From contig JBGAPZ010000036.1 of the NCBI GenBank assembly GCA_044220975.1, forward strand, positions 1 to 41,924: DNA of 41,924 nt. Direction: 5' to 3'. The notes under the pieces are model-generated. The model was not told the origin of the DNA, searched no databases, and was given only the letters and a program-made list of their open reading frames with translations. This DNA is from SZUA-430 sp044220975 (GTDB lineage Bacteria > Pseudomonadota > Alphaproteobacteria > Micropepsales > Micropepsaceae). Positions within the stretch are counted from its first letter, which is position 1; each line of letters begins with the position of its first letter. Positions 34,347 through 41,924 of this stretch are shown here, one piece after another. Both the position numbers and the translations under genes were made by a program.

Positions 34347-35627
34347 ATGGCTGCTTCGCGAAGCGACTCATATTATCGCGCCACTGCTATAGGGCAACGC
34401 ACTCGTTCGCAATTGAACGGCGCACGTGAAGCGGACGTGTGCATCATCGGTGCGGGCTACACGGGGCTATCCTGTGCGCTGCATCTCGCAAAGGCCGGGA
34501 TGAAGGTCGTCGTGCTGGAAGCCGAAACCGCAGGCTTCGGCGCGTCCGGCCGCAATGGCGGACAGGTGATCACCGGACAACGTGTCGATCAAGACGAACT
34601 TGAGCGACGCTATGGTGAAGCGCACGCACGTGCGCTGTGGAACCTTGCCCTCGAAGCAAGATCATTGGTCCGCGCTCTCATCGCAGCAAACGCAATCGAT
34701 TGCGACGAGCGGCCCGGACACTTCACAGCAGCGGTTCGAGAAAGCCACGCCCGCGATTTGGAATCATATGTCGATTTCTTGAGGGCCCGCTACAACTATT
34801 CGACTGCGCGGCACGTGCCCCCTGCGCAGGTGGCCGAAATCGTGGCCTGCCACAACTACAAGGGAGGCATGTTCGACACTGCAAGCTTCCACTTGCACCC
34901 CTTGAACTATGCGCTCGGCCTCGCGCGCGCTGCCGATGAGGCGGGAGTCGAAATTTTGGAGCGCTCGCCCGCTCTGAGAATCGAACACGGCGTCAAGGCA
35001 ACGATTGAAGCCCCCAGCGGCAGCATTTGCGCAAAGTTCGTGGTGTATGCGTGCAACGCATACCTGGGGGGCCTGAACCGCGATCTCGCTCGTACGATCA
35101 TGCCGATCTCGAACTACATCGCAACGACCGAACCGCTTGGGGACGCACGTGCGAAAGCCCTGATCCCTTCGGGTGCCGCCATTGCCGATACAAAATTCGT
35201 GCTCGACTACTACCGCCTGACGGCTGACGGACGCCTGTTGTTCGGTGGCGGCGAATCCTACGGCGGCCACGATTTAGAGAACGTCGCGGACATCGTCCGC
35301 CCGAACATCGAACGCGTATTTCCGCAACTGAAAGGCGTCGCTATCGATCACGCCTGGGGCGGCAGGCTCGCAATCACGATGCCCCGCCTGCCCCATCTCG
35401 GCCGACTCCAGCCGAACGCCTATTTCGCGCAAGGTTACTCGGGCCAAGGTGTCGCGATCGCAACACTGGCTGGAAAGTTGATTGCCGAAGCAATCCAAGG
35501 CCAAGCCGCGCGCTTCGACGTTTACGACAGCTTGAAAATCCCAGCCCTCCCGGGCGGCACGCTATTTCGCAAGCCTTTGCTGGCGTTAGCGCTGACTTGG
35601 TACGCGCTCCGCGACCGGTTGGGTTAA
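34347..35627 (+). CDS. FAD-dependent amine oxidoreductase, PuuB/OrdL type
   Basis: A 426-residue flavoprotein of the DAO superfamily. The dinucleotide-binding motif is GAGYTGLSCALHLAKAGMKVVVLEAE, followed by the family signature FGASGRNGGQV. The C-terminal FAD-contact block reads AYFAQGYSGQGVAIATLAGKLIAEA. This architecture matches gamma-glutamylputrescine oxidase and related amine oxidases, which oxidise a primary amine to an aldehyde with O2. No other putrescine-pathway gene is nearby, so the substrate is open. The N-terminal 20 residues (SYYRATA) match the usual 'S.Y..ta' start of this group. A 25-codon ORF and a terminator follow, and may be the end of the same transcript. Confidence 0.88.
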   Translation: MAASRSDSYYRATAIGQRTRSQLNGAREADVCIIGAGYTGLSCALHLAKAGMKVVVLEAETAGFGASGRNGGQVITGQRVDQDELERRYGEAHARALWNLALEARSLVRALIAANAIDCDERPGHFTAAVRESHARDLESYVDFLRARYNYSTARHVPPAQVAEIVACHNYKGGMFDTASFHLHPLNYALGLARAADEAGVEILERSPALRIEHGVKATIEAPSGSICAKFVVYACNAYLGGLNRDLARTIMPISNYIATTEPLGDARAKALIPSGAAIADTKFVLDYYRLTADGRLLFGGGESYGGHDLENVADIVRPNIERVFPQLKGVAIDHAWGGRLAITMPRLPHLGRLQPNAYFAQGYSGQGVAIATLAGKLIAEAIQGQAARFDVYDSLKIPALPGGTLFRKPLLALALTWYALRDRLG

Positions 35628-35670
35628 TCAAATTTTCTTCTCGACGCGACTCGAGACTCATGAAAATCTG

Positions 35671-35706
35671 ACCTCCTCGTGTTCCATCAACGAAAGGAGG
35701 TGATCC
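35671..35706 (+). promoter_or_regulatory. Hairpin masking an extended Shine-Dalgarno
   Basis: AAAGGAGGTGATCC (35693-35706) is complementary over 14 nt to the universal 3' end of 16S rRNA (GGATCACCTCCTTT) and lies next to the ATG at 35708. Directly upstream, ACCTCCT (35671-35677) pairs with AGGAGGT (35695-35701) and CGT (35678-35680) with ACG (35690-35692), with AA bulged, closing a 9-nt loop. The ribosome site can thus be hidden in a local stem. That would suit a translation switch (thermosensor, small-RNA or ligand controlled). Confidence 0.6.
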
Positions 35707-35707
35707 A

Positions 35708-35785
35708 ATGTCGAGTGAGATCTTGGTGCTAATGAAGAGCCTGAAGGTCACGCGGACGCTGGAGCAACCTCTGGGGACCGCCTGA
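35708..35785 (+). CDS. Putative 25-residue small protein or leader peptide
   Basis: A short frame of 25 codons (begins MSSEILVLMKSLKV, ends with LGTA then TGA). It has no family match that I know. The evidence that it is translated is its ribosome site: a 14-nt perfect match to the 16S anti-SD at ideal spacing, which is very unlikely by chance. It lies 80 nt after the PuuB-like gene and about 50 nt before a strong terminator. It is moderately hydrophobic with three Lys/Arg residues, and too short to be a membrane protein of known type. It could be a functional small protein, a leader peptide, or the readable part of a regulatory RNA. Confidence 0.45.
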   Translation: MSSEILVLMKSLKVTRTLEQPLGTA

Positions 35786-35833
35786 TTTTCCGATCGCAAG
35801 ATCCGGGCTCAAGTTCTTAGCCCATCTCACGGT

Positions 35834-35866
35834 AGGGCCGCTCATAAGAGCGGCCCTTTTTGTTTT
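35834..35866 (+). terminator. Rho-independent terminator
   Basis: AGGGCCGCTC pairs with GAGCGGCCCT around the loop ATAA, a 10-bp GC-rich stem, followed at once by a T-rich run (TTTTTGTTTT). It reads on the plus strand only, since the opposite side lacks a T-run, so it ends the transcript carrying the 25-codon ORF and possibly the PuuB-like gene. Confidence 0.85.
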
Positions 35867-35886
35867 GAGTGCTCAGACCTGACGTG

Positions 35887-36536
35887 CTAGTTGGCTCGCG
35901 CGAATTTGGCCGGGAACTGCTTGGTGATCCCGTCGGCCAGCATGTCCGAAAACATCAGCATGTGAGCGTGCCCTTCGTCATAGGCCTTGATATCTCCGGC
36001 CCAGTCCTTCTTCAGCCGTCCCGCAACTTCTTGTGTCGTAAGTTCGAGATCTTGGCGCAGCGCGCGTGCAACTTTGCCTGCGCCCAATGAGGATTGGCAC
36101 CGCCCAAGAAGGTCGCGATCGCGTCGCCGTTATCCTGCCACTTCTTTTGCGCCGCGATAAGCTCTGCTCCGTCGCCCTTCATGGCCGCACCGACCACCTC
36201 CGTCGCGACCAGGATGTGCGCCTTGAGCAGTGCCGCCATTTTCAGCCCGGCCGCATCGCCGTAGTAGGGCGCGATCGCCGCACCGATGTCGTCTTGGTTC
36301 TTAAGCAACCGCTGCGCCACCGCGTCCTTGTCCGCAAGGTTCGCCAACGCGCTGACGATGTAGTTGCGCGTCCAGGTGAGATGATCCTCCCAAAGCTTGC
36401 GCATCTCAATTCTGAGTTCGCCGGGCGTCGTCACGTCCGCGGCCGAGGCCGCCGGTACCGCGCCCGGCGATAACACCGTATTCGAGCCGATCACGACCGC
36501 AGCAAGAGCGAACGCAAGAGTTGGTAGCCACCGCAT
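35887..36536 (-). pseudogene. Exported small helical protein gene with one frameshift
   Basis: Two adjacent frames together give about 215 residues of one protein. The first (36536 to about 36090) has a signal peptide (MRWLPTLAFALAAVVIGSNTVL) and a helical domain (KLWEDHLTWTRNYIVSALANLADKD...GAAIAPYYGDAAGLKMAALLKAHI). The second, in another frame (36087 to 35887), supplies the family's end (LRQDLELTTQEVAGRLKKDWAGDIKAYDEGHAHMLMFSDMLADGI). The join lies at about 36080-36090 after 'GANPHW'. The combined span of 650 nt is not a multiple of three, which fits a single indel. The family (periplasmic, often duplicated in alphaproteobacteria and acting on an unknown target) is known only by its sequence pattern. 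It may be a sequencing error rather than true decay. Confidence 0.6.
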
Positions 36537-36580
36537 AATTCACCTCCGTCCATGCCAAGCCACAACCGGCCCGTTGCCCA

Positions 36581-37012
36581 TTAGACGCGCGAAGGCAAAA
36601 ATGGTTCCCAGCCCGATTCGATCTGACGCTCGAATCCGCGCCCTGCGCCATCCCCCCGCATCAGATTCCGGTTCGCGAATTCCCAGTCGATCAAATGCTT
36701 GACGACCGCGTCGGCGTAGTCCGTCCGGCGCTGCTGGTAGTCGAGGTAGTAGGCGTGTTCCCACACGTCGATCGCGAGCAGCGGCCGCTGTTCGTGCGCA
36801 AGCGGCGTGTCGGCGTTAGACGTTTGCGTGATGCGCAACGTCTCGCCGTCGAGCACCAACCACACCCAGCCGCTGCCGAATACACCGGCGATGGCGGTCG
36901 TCAGCTCGTCGCAAAGACGCTTGTGGCTCCCGAACGTGGCTCTGATTCTGGCGCCGATCTCGCCGCGAGGCGCACCACCGCCGGTCGGCCGGAGCGAGCG
37001 CCAGTAAAACGC
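36581..37012 (-). pseudogene. Fe/Mn superoxide dismutase, N-terminal half missing
   Basis: The C-terminal part of a cytoplasmic superoxide dismutase (two O2- to H2O2 and O2). It can be read from FYWRSLRPTGGGAPRGEIG (near 37012) through FGSGWVWLVLDGETL to the metal-site block DVWEHAYYLDYQQRR. That block holds two of the four metal ligands (Asp, His); the two N-terminal His ligands are absent because the frame runs into the unresolved base at 37014 and then unrelated sequence with stops. It is either a truncated gene or the result of an assembly join at the N. Confidence 0.75.
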
Positions 37013-37013
37013 G

Positions 37014-37014
37014 N
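37014..37014. other. Unresolved base N, possible contig join
   Basis: This is the only ambiguous base in the window. The superoxide dismutase loses homology exactly here, and unrelated sequence begins on the other side. It may mark a scaffold join, so gene order across it should not be trusted. Confidence 0.6.
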
Positions 37015-37052
37015 AGCCACGAACTCCCGCCGCAAAATTACTAACGCGCCGC

Positions 37053-37310
37053 CTAGAGCCCCAGGTCTGCGAACGCCCTTACGCCGAACACCATCACCTT
37101 TGCGAAAACGACTGACACTGTTTCAACATGGCGCGTCATGAGCGCGGTCACGTCGCCGCCATTGCCCATAAGCTCGTGCACCAAATGCGTCGCGATCTTC
37201 ATGCCGGCGACACTCAGAGCAGTGACCCCAAGCACGCCGCCGAGTACCGGAAGATGTCGCCCCAATATGCACAGCTCCGCAAAGATGGTGCGGCTGTCTT
37301 GTTGTTTCAT
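37053..37310 (-). CDS. Small protein of unknown function
   Basis: An 85-residue protein with one moderately hydrophobic stretch (VLGGVLGVTALSVAGMKIATHLV). Its ATG at 37310 overlaps the stop of the DUF2306-like gene by 4 nt and is preceded by TTGGAGGAAAG, a strong ribosome site inside that gene. The two are therefore clearly co-translated and probably function together. The family is unknown. Confidence 0.6.
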   Translation of the reverse strand: MKQQDSRTIFAELCILGRHLPVLGGVLGVTALSVAGMKIATHLVHELMGNGGDVTALMTRHVETVSVVFAKVMVFGVRAFADLGL

Positions 37311-38083
37311 TTTTCTTTCCTCCAAGAAGCATTGTCTTCGCCGTGCGCCGTCGTCAGCGCGGACGTGGGTTCTTGCCACCACCGCGTGAGCAGCACACGC
37401 AGAAGCCAAAAAATCATCAGCACGATCGGAAAAAACACCGGCCCGAATTGAACCACCGTCCCGTGTATCGCCTCGGGCAGAAATTTCTGCTGCCCCAAGA
37501 AAAACGAACCCGACGCGATGAAGAGCGCCACGCACATCCGCCAAAGGTGACGCGCGATCCGCTGCGCCCCCGAAATGCCACCGCGCAAGATGACGCTGAG
37601 GTCGCAAAGCGCTGAGATCGAACCCAAACCCATAAACATGTAAAACGCCTGCGGCGGCGAGTCGTCGATCGTACCGGTCGGGCTCTGCGACGCCATGATC
37701 GCAAAGATCGCCCCCGCGGCCGCAATCAGCGTCGCGACGACGACACCGGCAAACATCGATGTGCCCGCGCCGACGCGCTCCTGCTTGGCCGCGACCCAAG
37801 CCGTGACAAGCAGGTAGAGCGTCATCACGCCGGCGACAAAGTTCGGGCGCTGCCCATCCGTCAGAAAGGGCGCCACGGCAGCACCGACGCCCGCCATCGA
37901 AAGCATCGAAACAAAAAACACATTTCCCGCAAGCCGGTGCAGCGGCTCGCCTTTGCGCACCGTCACGGCCACCGCGCCCGATAGCAACCCCAACGCGCCG
38001 CCGCCAACGTGCATCACCAAGAGCGCTTCCGCTCCCATGTGCATCCATGCCGGGCTCTCGGGACTGACGAAAAGGGTCGTCAC
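37307..38083 (-). CDS. DUF2306-like multi-pass membrane protein
   Basis: A 258-residue protein with about seven hydrophobic segments. The N-terminal block (LVMHVGGGALGLLSGAVAVTVRKGEPLHRLAGNVFFVSMLSMAG) has the 'H..GG...LL.G......RKG..LHR..G..F...M' pattern of DUF2306 membrane proteins. The His residues in it (HVG, LHR) could bind haem or metal, as suggested for the family; this is inference. It heads a two-gene operon with the 85-residue protein, and is divergent from the AraC gene, which may control it. Confidence 0.75.
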   Translation of the reverse strand: MTTLFVSPESPAWMHMGAEALLVMHVGGGALGLLSGAVAVTVRKGEPLHRLAGNVFFVSMLSMAGVGAAVAPFLTDGQRPNFVAGVMTLYLLVTAWVAAKQERVGAGTSMFAGVVVATLIAAAGAIFAIMASQSPTGTIDDSPPQAFYMFMGLGSISALCDLSVILRGGISGAQRIARHLWRMCVALFIASGSFFLGQQKFLPEAIHGTVVQFGPVFFPIVLMIFWLLRVLLTRWWQEPTSALTTAHGEDNASWRKEK

Positions 38084-38249
38084 TGCAAACCTCGCGAACT
38101 CTTGAGCACGCCGGTCCGCCCGGCCGCCGTTGCGGGGCCCTGGGGCATCTCCTAAGTTTCGTGCTTCTGCTCGCCGTCACATTTGGGGAATGCGGCCAAA
38201 ACCGCCATGACGCCGGATATCAAAATCATGATCGCAGGTAGCACCGGGA

Positions 38250-39257
38250 ATGGCTGAATTGACGGTCGCTGCCGGCCTTGCCCGGGGATTGCTGCGCTTC
38301 GCCGGCGCGAAGGGCGCGGACGAGGCGGCGATGCTCAAACGCGCCGGGATCGACCCCGCGGACTTGACCGACCAAGACAACCGCGTGCCGTTCGAGGCCT
38401 ATGTAAAGCTCATGCGCGCCGGTAAGGAGCTCGCGAACGACCCGGCCCTTCCTCTCCACTACGGCGAGATGGACGACCTCGCGGAAATCTCGGTCGTAGG
38501 CCTCATCGGCCAAGCGTCGGAAACGTTCATAGACGCGCTGGCACAGATGAACCGCTACAACGGCCTTGTCATCGAAGTGGACACCGGCCCCGCCAGCCGC
38601 TTTCAGGTCGTTCGCGACGGCGGCGAACTGCTGCTCCGCGACAACCGTACGAATCCGAACGACTTCCCCGAGCTCACCGAAAGCACGTTCGCGCGCATGA
38701 CCTGCGGCGGGCGACGCTTCACGAAGACCGAGATCGTGAAAAGGATCTACGTCACGCACGAAGCGCCGGCCCACCGCGCCGAATACGAGCGTGTCCTACA
38801 AGTGCCTGTTGTCTTCGCGAGCGGAAAAAACGCGCTCGTGCTCGATGAGATTTGGCTTACTCATAAAATGGCGATTCAGCCGCGCTATGTGTTCGGCATC
38901 TTGAGCGAACATGCCGAACGGCTGCTCAAGATCTTGCAAGATTCGAAGACGACGCGCGGCCGCGTCGAAAGCCTGTTGATGCCGCTGCTCCACACCGGCG
39001 ACGTCAGCATGGATGCAATCGCGGCCACGATGGCGATGAGCCGCCAAACGCTTTTCCGCAAGCTGAAGAGCGAAGGCACGACCTACGAGAAAATCCTCGA
39101 CGACCTGCGCCACCAAATCGCACTGCACTATCTGAGCGGAAAAAAAGTCTCGGTGAACGAAACCGCCTACTTGGTGGGCTTCTCCGAAGCGGCGGCCTTC
39201 TCGCGCGCGTTCAAGCGCTGGACCGGCAAAAGCCCACGCGACGCACGCGGTGCTTAG
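38250..39257 (+). CDS. AraC-family regulator (OruR/ArgR-type)
   Basis: A 335-residue transcription factor with an N-terminal Arabinose_bd-type (PF12625-like) domain (GLARGLLRFAGAKGADEAAMLKRAGIDP..L.D.D.RVPFEAY) and a C-terminal AraC HTH pair. The pair includes the first helix-turn-helix VSMDAIAATMAMSRQTLFRKLKSEGTTYEKILDDLR and the second SVNETAYLVGFSEAAAFSRAFKRWTGKSPRDAR. This group usually controls catabolic or membrane-related genes. Its position, divergent from the DUF2306-like operon, makes that operon the first candidate target. Its stop overlaps the convergent CysE stop by 3 nt. Confidence 0.88.
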   Translation: MAELTVAAGLARGLLRFAGAKGADEAAMLKRAGIDPADLTDQDNRVPFEAYVKLMRAGKELANDPALPLHYGEMDDLAEISVVGLIGQASETFIDALAQMNRYNGLVIEVDTGPASRFQVVRDGGELLLRDNRTNPNDFPELTESTFARMTCGGRRFTKTEIVKRIYVTHEAPAHRAEYERVLQVPVVFASGKNALVLDEIWLTHKMAIQPRYVFGILSEHAERLLKILQDSKTTRGRVESLLMPLLHTGDVSMDAIAATMAMSRQTLFRKLKSEGTTYEKILDDLRHQIALHYLSGKKVSVNETAYLVGFSEAAAFSRAFKRWTGKSPRDARGA

Positions 39258-40108
39258 ATCTGATAATCGAGCGGTATATTCTCGATGATCTGGTTCATCT
39301 CGTGGCTGGGCTGCTCGCAGCCCGCGCAACCGACGACGCGCGCCGGCACACCCGCGACCGTGCAATGCTCCGGCACATCGGCCAGCACAACGCTACCTGC
39401 GCCGACGCGGCTGTTCGCGCCGATTTCGATGTTGCCAAGAATGGTAGCGTTCGCGCCGATCATAACACCTCGGCGAACCTTCGGATGCCGGTCGCCGGTT
39501 TCCTTGCCGGTGCCGCCTAGCGTCACACCATGCAACATCGACACGTCGTCTTCGATGACGGCCGTTTCGCCGATCACGACGCCGGTGCCGTGATCGATCA
39601 TCACGCCGCGCCCAATCTGCGCCGCCGGATTCACGTCGACGCCAAAGACCTCAGACACCCGGCTTTGGAAATGTTGCGCCAGTGTCACGCGGCCCTTCGC
39701 GTACAGCCAATGCATGACGCGGTACGACTGAATGGCCAAGAAGCCCTTGAAGAACAAGAACGGCTGCAGATACGTCGTCACCGACGGATCGCGCTCATAG
39801 ACCGCCGAAAGGTCCGCCCGCACTTCGTCACCGATATGCGGCGCATCGGCGAACGCCTGATCGAACACCTGCCGAACCTGCATCGCACCGACGTCGTCGT
39901 TGCCCAGCTTCTGCGCCAAGTGATAGGTCAGCGCATCTTCCAAACGCTCGTGATTGAGAATGGTCGCATGCACGAAGCTCGCAAGCGCGGGTTCCGACGC
40001 GGCCGCGCGAATAGCCTCCTCGCGCAGGTCCGACCAGACTGGGTCGCAAACCGCGAACTTTTCGGCAATGACAGGCATTGAGCGCTTGTTATCCATACGA
40101 ACCACCAT
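39254..40108 (-). CDS. cysE: Serine O-acetyltransferase
   Basis: The enzyme that makes O-acetyl-L-serine from serine and acetyl-CoA, first step of cysteine synthesis. The N-terminal helical domain (WSDLREEAIRAAASEPALASFVHATILNHERLEDALTYHLAQKL) is the CysE trimer-forming unit. The left-handed beta-helix contains the catalytic block IDHGTGVVIGETAVIEDDVSMLHGVTLGGTG followed by DRHPKVRRGVMIGA, and the end carries AGVPARVVG. The C-terminal tail (MNQIIENIPLDYQI) ends in Ile, as in proteins that dock into cysteine synthase CysK. The length of 284 residues is normal. Starts at 40108 or 40096 are equivalent. Confidence 0.95.
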   Translation of the reverse strand: MVVRMDNKRSMPVIAEKFAVCDPVWSDLREEAIRAAASEPALASFVHATILNHERLEDALTYHLAQKLGNDDVGAMQVRQVFDQAFADAPHIGDEVRADLSAVYERDPSVTTYLQPFLFFKGFLAIQSYRVMHWLYAKGRVTLAQHFQSRVSEVFGVDVNPAAQIGRGVMIDHGTGVVIGETAVIEDDVSMLHGVTLGGTGKETGDRHPKVRRGVMIGANATILGNIEIGANSRVGAGSVVLADVPEHCTVAGVPARVVGCAGCEQPSHEMNQIIENIPLDYQI

Positions 40109-40205
40109 ATTACAGATGGGGCCTTACCGCGAGCCTATCAAGCAAGTGCGACGCCAGGTTAACGCCTACAATTTTCACAATCTCTGCCCAAACTGCGAGG
40201 CCAGC

Positions 40206-40793
40206 ATGCCGGAATTGAACGTCGCCGCCCCCCAAACGCTCGATCTGCTGCTCAGCCGCCGTTCGGGCTCGGCCAAGACGATGAAGGGCCCCGGTCCCGA
40301 CGACGAGCAAATCCGCACGCTGATCCGCGCTGCCGCGCGCGTACCCGACCACGGCAAACTCGCGCCCTGGTCGTTCCTGATCTTCAAGGGCGACGCGCGC
40401 ATGGCGTTTGGCGAACTGCTTGTGCGCGCGCTGAAGCAAACCGAACCCGACGCCGGTGTCGAACGCATCACGCAGGAACGAGGGCGCTTTCTACGCGCAC
40501 CCGTCATCATCGGTGTGGTGAGCCGCGTGCGCGAAGGCATCCCGATACCCGAGTGGGAGCAAATCCTTTCCGCCGGCGCCGCTTGTCAAACCCTTTGCAT
40601 CGCCGCCCACGCGATGGGGTTTGTCGCGAACTGGATAACGGAGTGGTACGCCTATCATCCGGCTGTGCGTGAAGGCTTGGGCCTAAAATCCGGCGAACGC
40701 ATCGCCGGCTTCGTCTATCTGGGCCACCCGGGCGAACCACTCGCCGACCGCCCGCGCCCGACATTCGAACAAGTCGCGCGTGAATGGCGCTGA
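40206..40793 (+). CDS. Nitroreductase-family FMN oxidoreductase (YdjA-like)
   Basis: A 195-residue NAD(P)H-dependent flavoprotein. The family patterns are the N-terminal 'LLLSRRS' FMN-phosphate contact, the helix 'IRTLIRAAARVPDHGKLAPWSFLIF' and the central 'QILSAGAACQTLCIAAHAMGFVANWIT' segment. The short length and 'PDHGKL.PW' point to the YdjA class. The ATG at 40206 gives the correct N-terminus; longer readings overlap the divergent cysE gene. The substrate is unknown. Confidence 0.85.
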   Translation: MPELNVAAPQTLDLLLSRRSGSAKTMKGPGPDDEQIRTLIRAAARVPDHGKLAPWSFLIFKGDARMAFGELLVRALKQTEPDAGVERITQERGRFLRAPVIIGVVSRVREGIPIPEWEQILSAGAACQTLCIAAHAMGFVANWITEWYAYHPAVREGLGLKSGERIAGFVYLGHPGEPLADRPRPTFEQVAREWR

Positions 40794-40794
40794 C

Positions 40795-41439
40795 CTAGAT
40801 CGCGAGTTCGTAGACGACCGCGTTCCAGAACTTCGCGCGGTGCCGGCCGTACTTGCGCCAGCCGCGTTTCGATAGCGCGCGGCCAACGATGGCATTGAAG
40901 TAGCCGTGCGCGACGAGCACTGCGATCCCGCACTCGCGCGCTTCGTGGGAAAGCATGTCGACGGCTTTGCTCGCGCGGCTCTTTGCGTCGCTGAAATCTT
41001 CAATGCCGCCGTCATGGCCCACATGCCACGCAAGCCTGGCGATCACCGCCCACACGGTAGGCTTCATGCGCACGAGCGGCAGCTTTGGCGACTTGAGCTG
41101 CGCCTCCATAAACAATGGGCTGAGTTCGAGTTCCGCATGCGGCGCCAACGCCCGCGCACTCTCACGTGCCCTGGGTCGATCCGACGCGTAGACGCGCCGC
41201 GCTTCGCGCGCCAGCGCAACCAACCAATCGGGCGGCGCGCTGTCCGGATCAAGCCCGGCCTTCTCGTACGTCTCGATATAGTCCCCAAATTTGCGGTGGG
41301 TCAGCCGCTTCGACGGTGCAACGTCGGGCTTGCCGTGGCGGATGAGAACAACTTTGATGCTCTCCCCGGCCGGCGGCGCGTTGCGCCGGCGCCGTTTCTG
41401 CACCCTCGTACTCAGGCCTTCCATGACGTCAAAGCTCAT
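40795..41439 (-). CDS. Histidine phosphatase-superfamily protein (SixA/phosphoglycerate-mutase type)
   Basis: A 209-214 residue phosphohydrolase. The catalytic RHG is present (VVLIRHGKPDV), with a second Arg (ASDRPRARESARAL), an acidic residue (LFMEAQL) and the second catalytic His (VLVAHGYFN). The first 20 residues are Arg-rich and look less conserved, so translation may start at the later ATG (41424). Its start overlaps the divergent crotonase gene by about 2-17 nt. The target (phosphoprotein or small phosphoester) is not evident. Confidence 0.8.
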   Translation of the reverse strand: MSFDVMEGLSTRVQKRRRRNAPPAGESIKVVLIRHGKPDVAPSKRLTHRKFGDYIETYEKAGLDPDSAPPDWLVALAREARRVYASDRPRARESARALAPHAELELSPLFMEAQLKSPKLPLVRMKPTVWAVIARLAWHVGHDGGIEDFSDAKSRASKAVDMLSHEARECGIAVLVAHGYFNAIVGRALSKRGWRKYGRHRAKFWNAVVYELAI

Positions 41440-41924
41440 CGCCGAAATTCACGGATCTACCGGTACACTCGTACTCAACGCGCCGGAACGGCGCAACGCG
41501 CTCAGCTTGGATATGTGGCAAGCTATCCCCGATATTGTTGAGAGGTTCGAGAAAGACCCGGCGATCCGCTCCATCGTTGTGAAGGGCGCAGGCGACGAAG
41601 CCTTTGCCGCAGGTGCTGACATATCGGAATTCGAGGCAAACCGCGCAACTGACGAAAACGCGAAAACTTACGACGCAGCAACCCAGCGGGCGACGCTTTC
41701 CCTCAGCAACTGTTCGAAGCCCGTAATCGCAGCCGTAAAGGGGATTTGCTTTGGCGGCGGGATGGCGCTCGCCATGGCCTGCGATCTGCGCCTGGCGACA
41801 GACAATTCCAGGTTCTGCATACCGGCCGCAAAGCTTGGTGTGGGCTATGGCTCAGCGGGGACCGCAGCCTTGGTGGCGCGCTTGGGACCGTGCGTCACTG
41901 CCGAGATGCTATTCACCGCCAGAG
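41423..41924 (+). CDS. Crotonase-superfamily (enoyl-CoA hydratase/isomerase) protein, 3' end outside window
   Basis: The first 167 residues of a crotonase-fold protein. The N-terminal block is NAPERRNALSLDMW. The oxyanion-hole motifs AAGADISEF and KGICFGGGMALAMACDLRLAT are complete. The two Glu residues that define classical enoyl-CoA hydratase are replaced by Ala in the matching places: GGGMALA where hydratases have GGGCELA, and FCIPAAKLG where they have FGQPEILLG. It may catalyse another CoA-thioester reaction. The ATG at 41423 lies opposite the histidine phosphatase start. The gene runs off the window. Confidence 0.85.
   Translation, partial: MTSKLIAEIHGSTGTLVLNAPERRNALSLDMWQAIPDIVERFEKDPAIRSIVVKGAGDEAFAAGADISEFEANRATDENAKTYDAATQRATLSLSNCSKPVIAAVKGICFGGGMALAMACDLRLATDNSRFCIPAAKLGVGYGSAGTAALVARLGPCVTAEMLFTAR

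Noticed and set aside
35690..35708. Remnant of a 16S rRNA 3' end on the minus strand (TGGATCACCTCCTTTC)
   Set aside because: The match ends at about 16 nt, with no 16S sequence on the other side; an extended Shine-Dalgarno explains it better.

Overview
The window is a GC-rich chromosomal stretch with the gene content of an alphaproteobacterium. The main pointers are a DUF3126-type protein, a small membrane protein resembling the alphaproteobacterial DUF6949 family, tandem Hsp20 genes, an OruR/ArgR-type AraC regulator, CysE and many GTG/TTG starts with purine-rich Shine-Dalgarno sites. No rRNA, tRNA, IS element or CRISPR array is visible. The species cannot be named from the sequence.

Region 1 (1-5300) is ordinary: two Hsp20 chaperones (the first cut by the window edge), an exported protein and a membrane protein of unknown function, then a flavoprotein monooxygenase divergent from a TetR regulator and a small membrane protein. 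A perfect 15-bp inverted repeat between the divergent genes looks like the TetR operator.

Region 2 (5300-29500) is a cell-surface adhesin island and is the most unusual part. On the minus strand lies a very long autotransporter (signal peptide, thousands of bases of glycine/asparagine-rich repeats, C-terminal beta-barrel) whose reading frame is broken near its 5' end and many times in a scrambled repeat zone. Divergent from it are four LuxR-type regulators arranged as a duplicated two-gene module (A1-B1, A2-B2), each pair overlapping by 4 nt. They converge on a type I secretion operon (two ABC proteins and a HlyD-type adaptor, all overlapping by 4 nt) in which one ABC protein has lost most catalytic motifs. 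Divergent from that operon is a 2507-residue RTX adhesin with 15 cadherin-like repeats of exactly 94 residues, followed by RTX super-repeats. The simplest model is that the LuxR modules control one or both giant adhesins and that the ABC/HlyD operon exports the RTX adhesin; this is inference from position.

Region 3 (29500-41924) is mostly housekeeping or hypothetical: a PAP2 phosphatase, a PhoH ATPase, small membrane proteins, DUF3126, a PuuB/OrdL-type FAD oxidoreductase, an AraC regulator, CysE, a nitroreductase, a histidine phosphatase and the start of a crotonase. After the FAD oxidoreductase sits a 25-codon ORF whose ribosome-binding site matches the complement of the 16S rRNA 3' end over 14 nt. 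That site can be masked by an upstream anti-SD in a hairpin, and a strong terminator follows. The unresolved base N at 37014 beside a truncated superoxide dismutase, a frameshifted neighbour and the scrambled autotransporter all suggest draft-quality sequence in places, so apparent pseudogenes should be read with that in mind.
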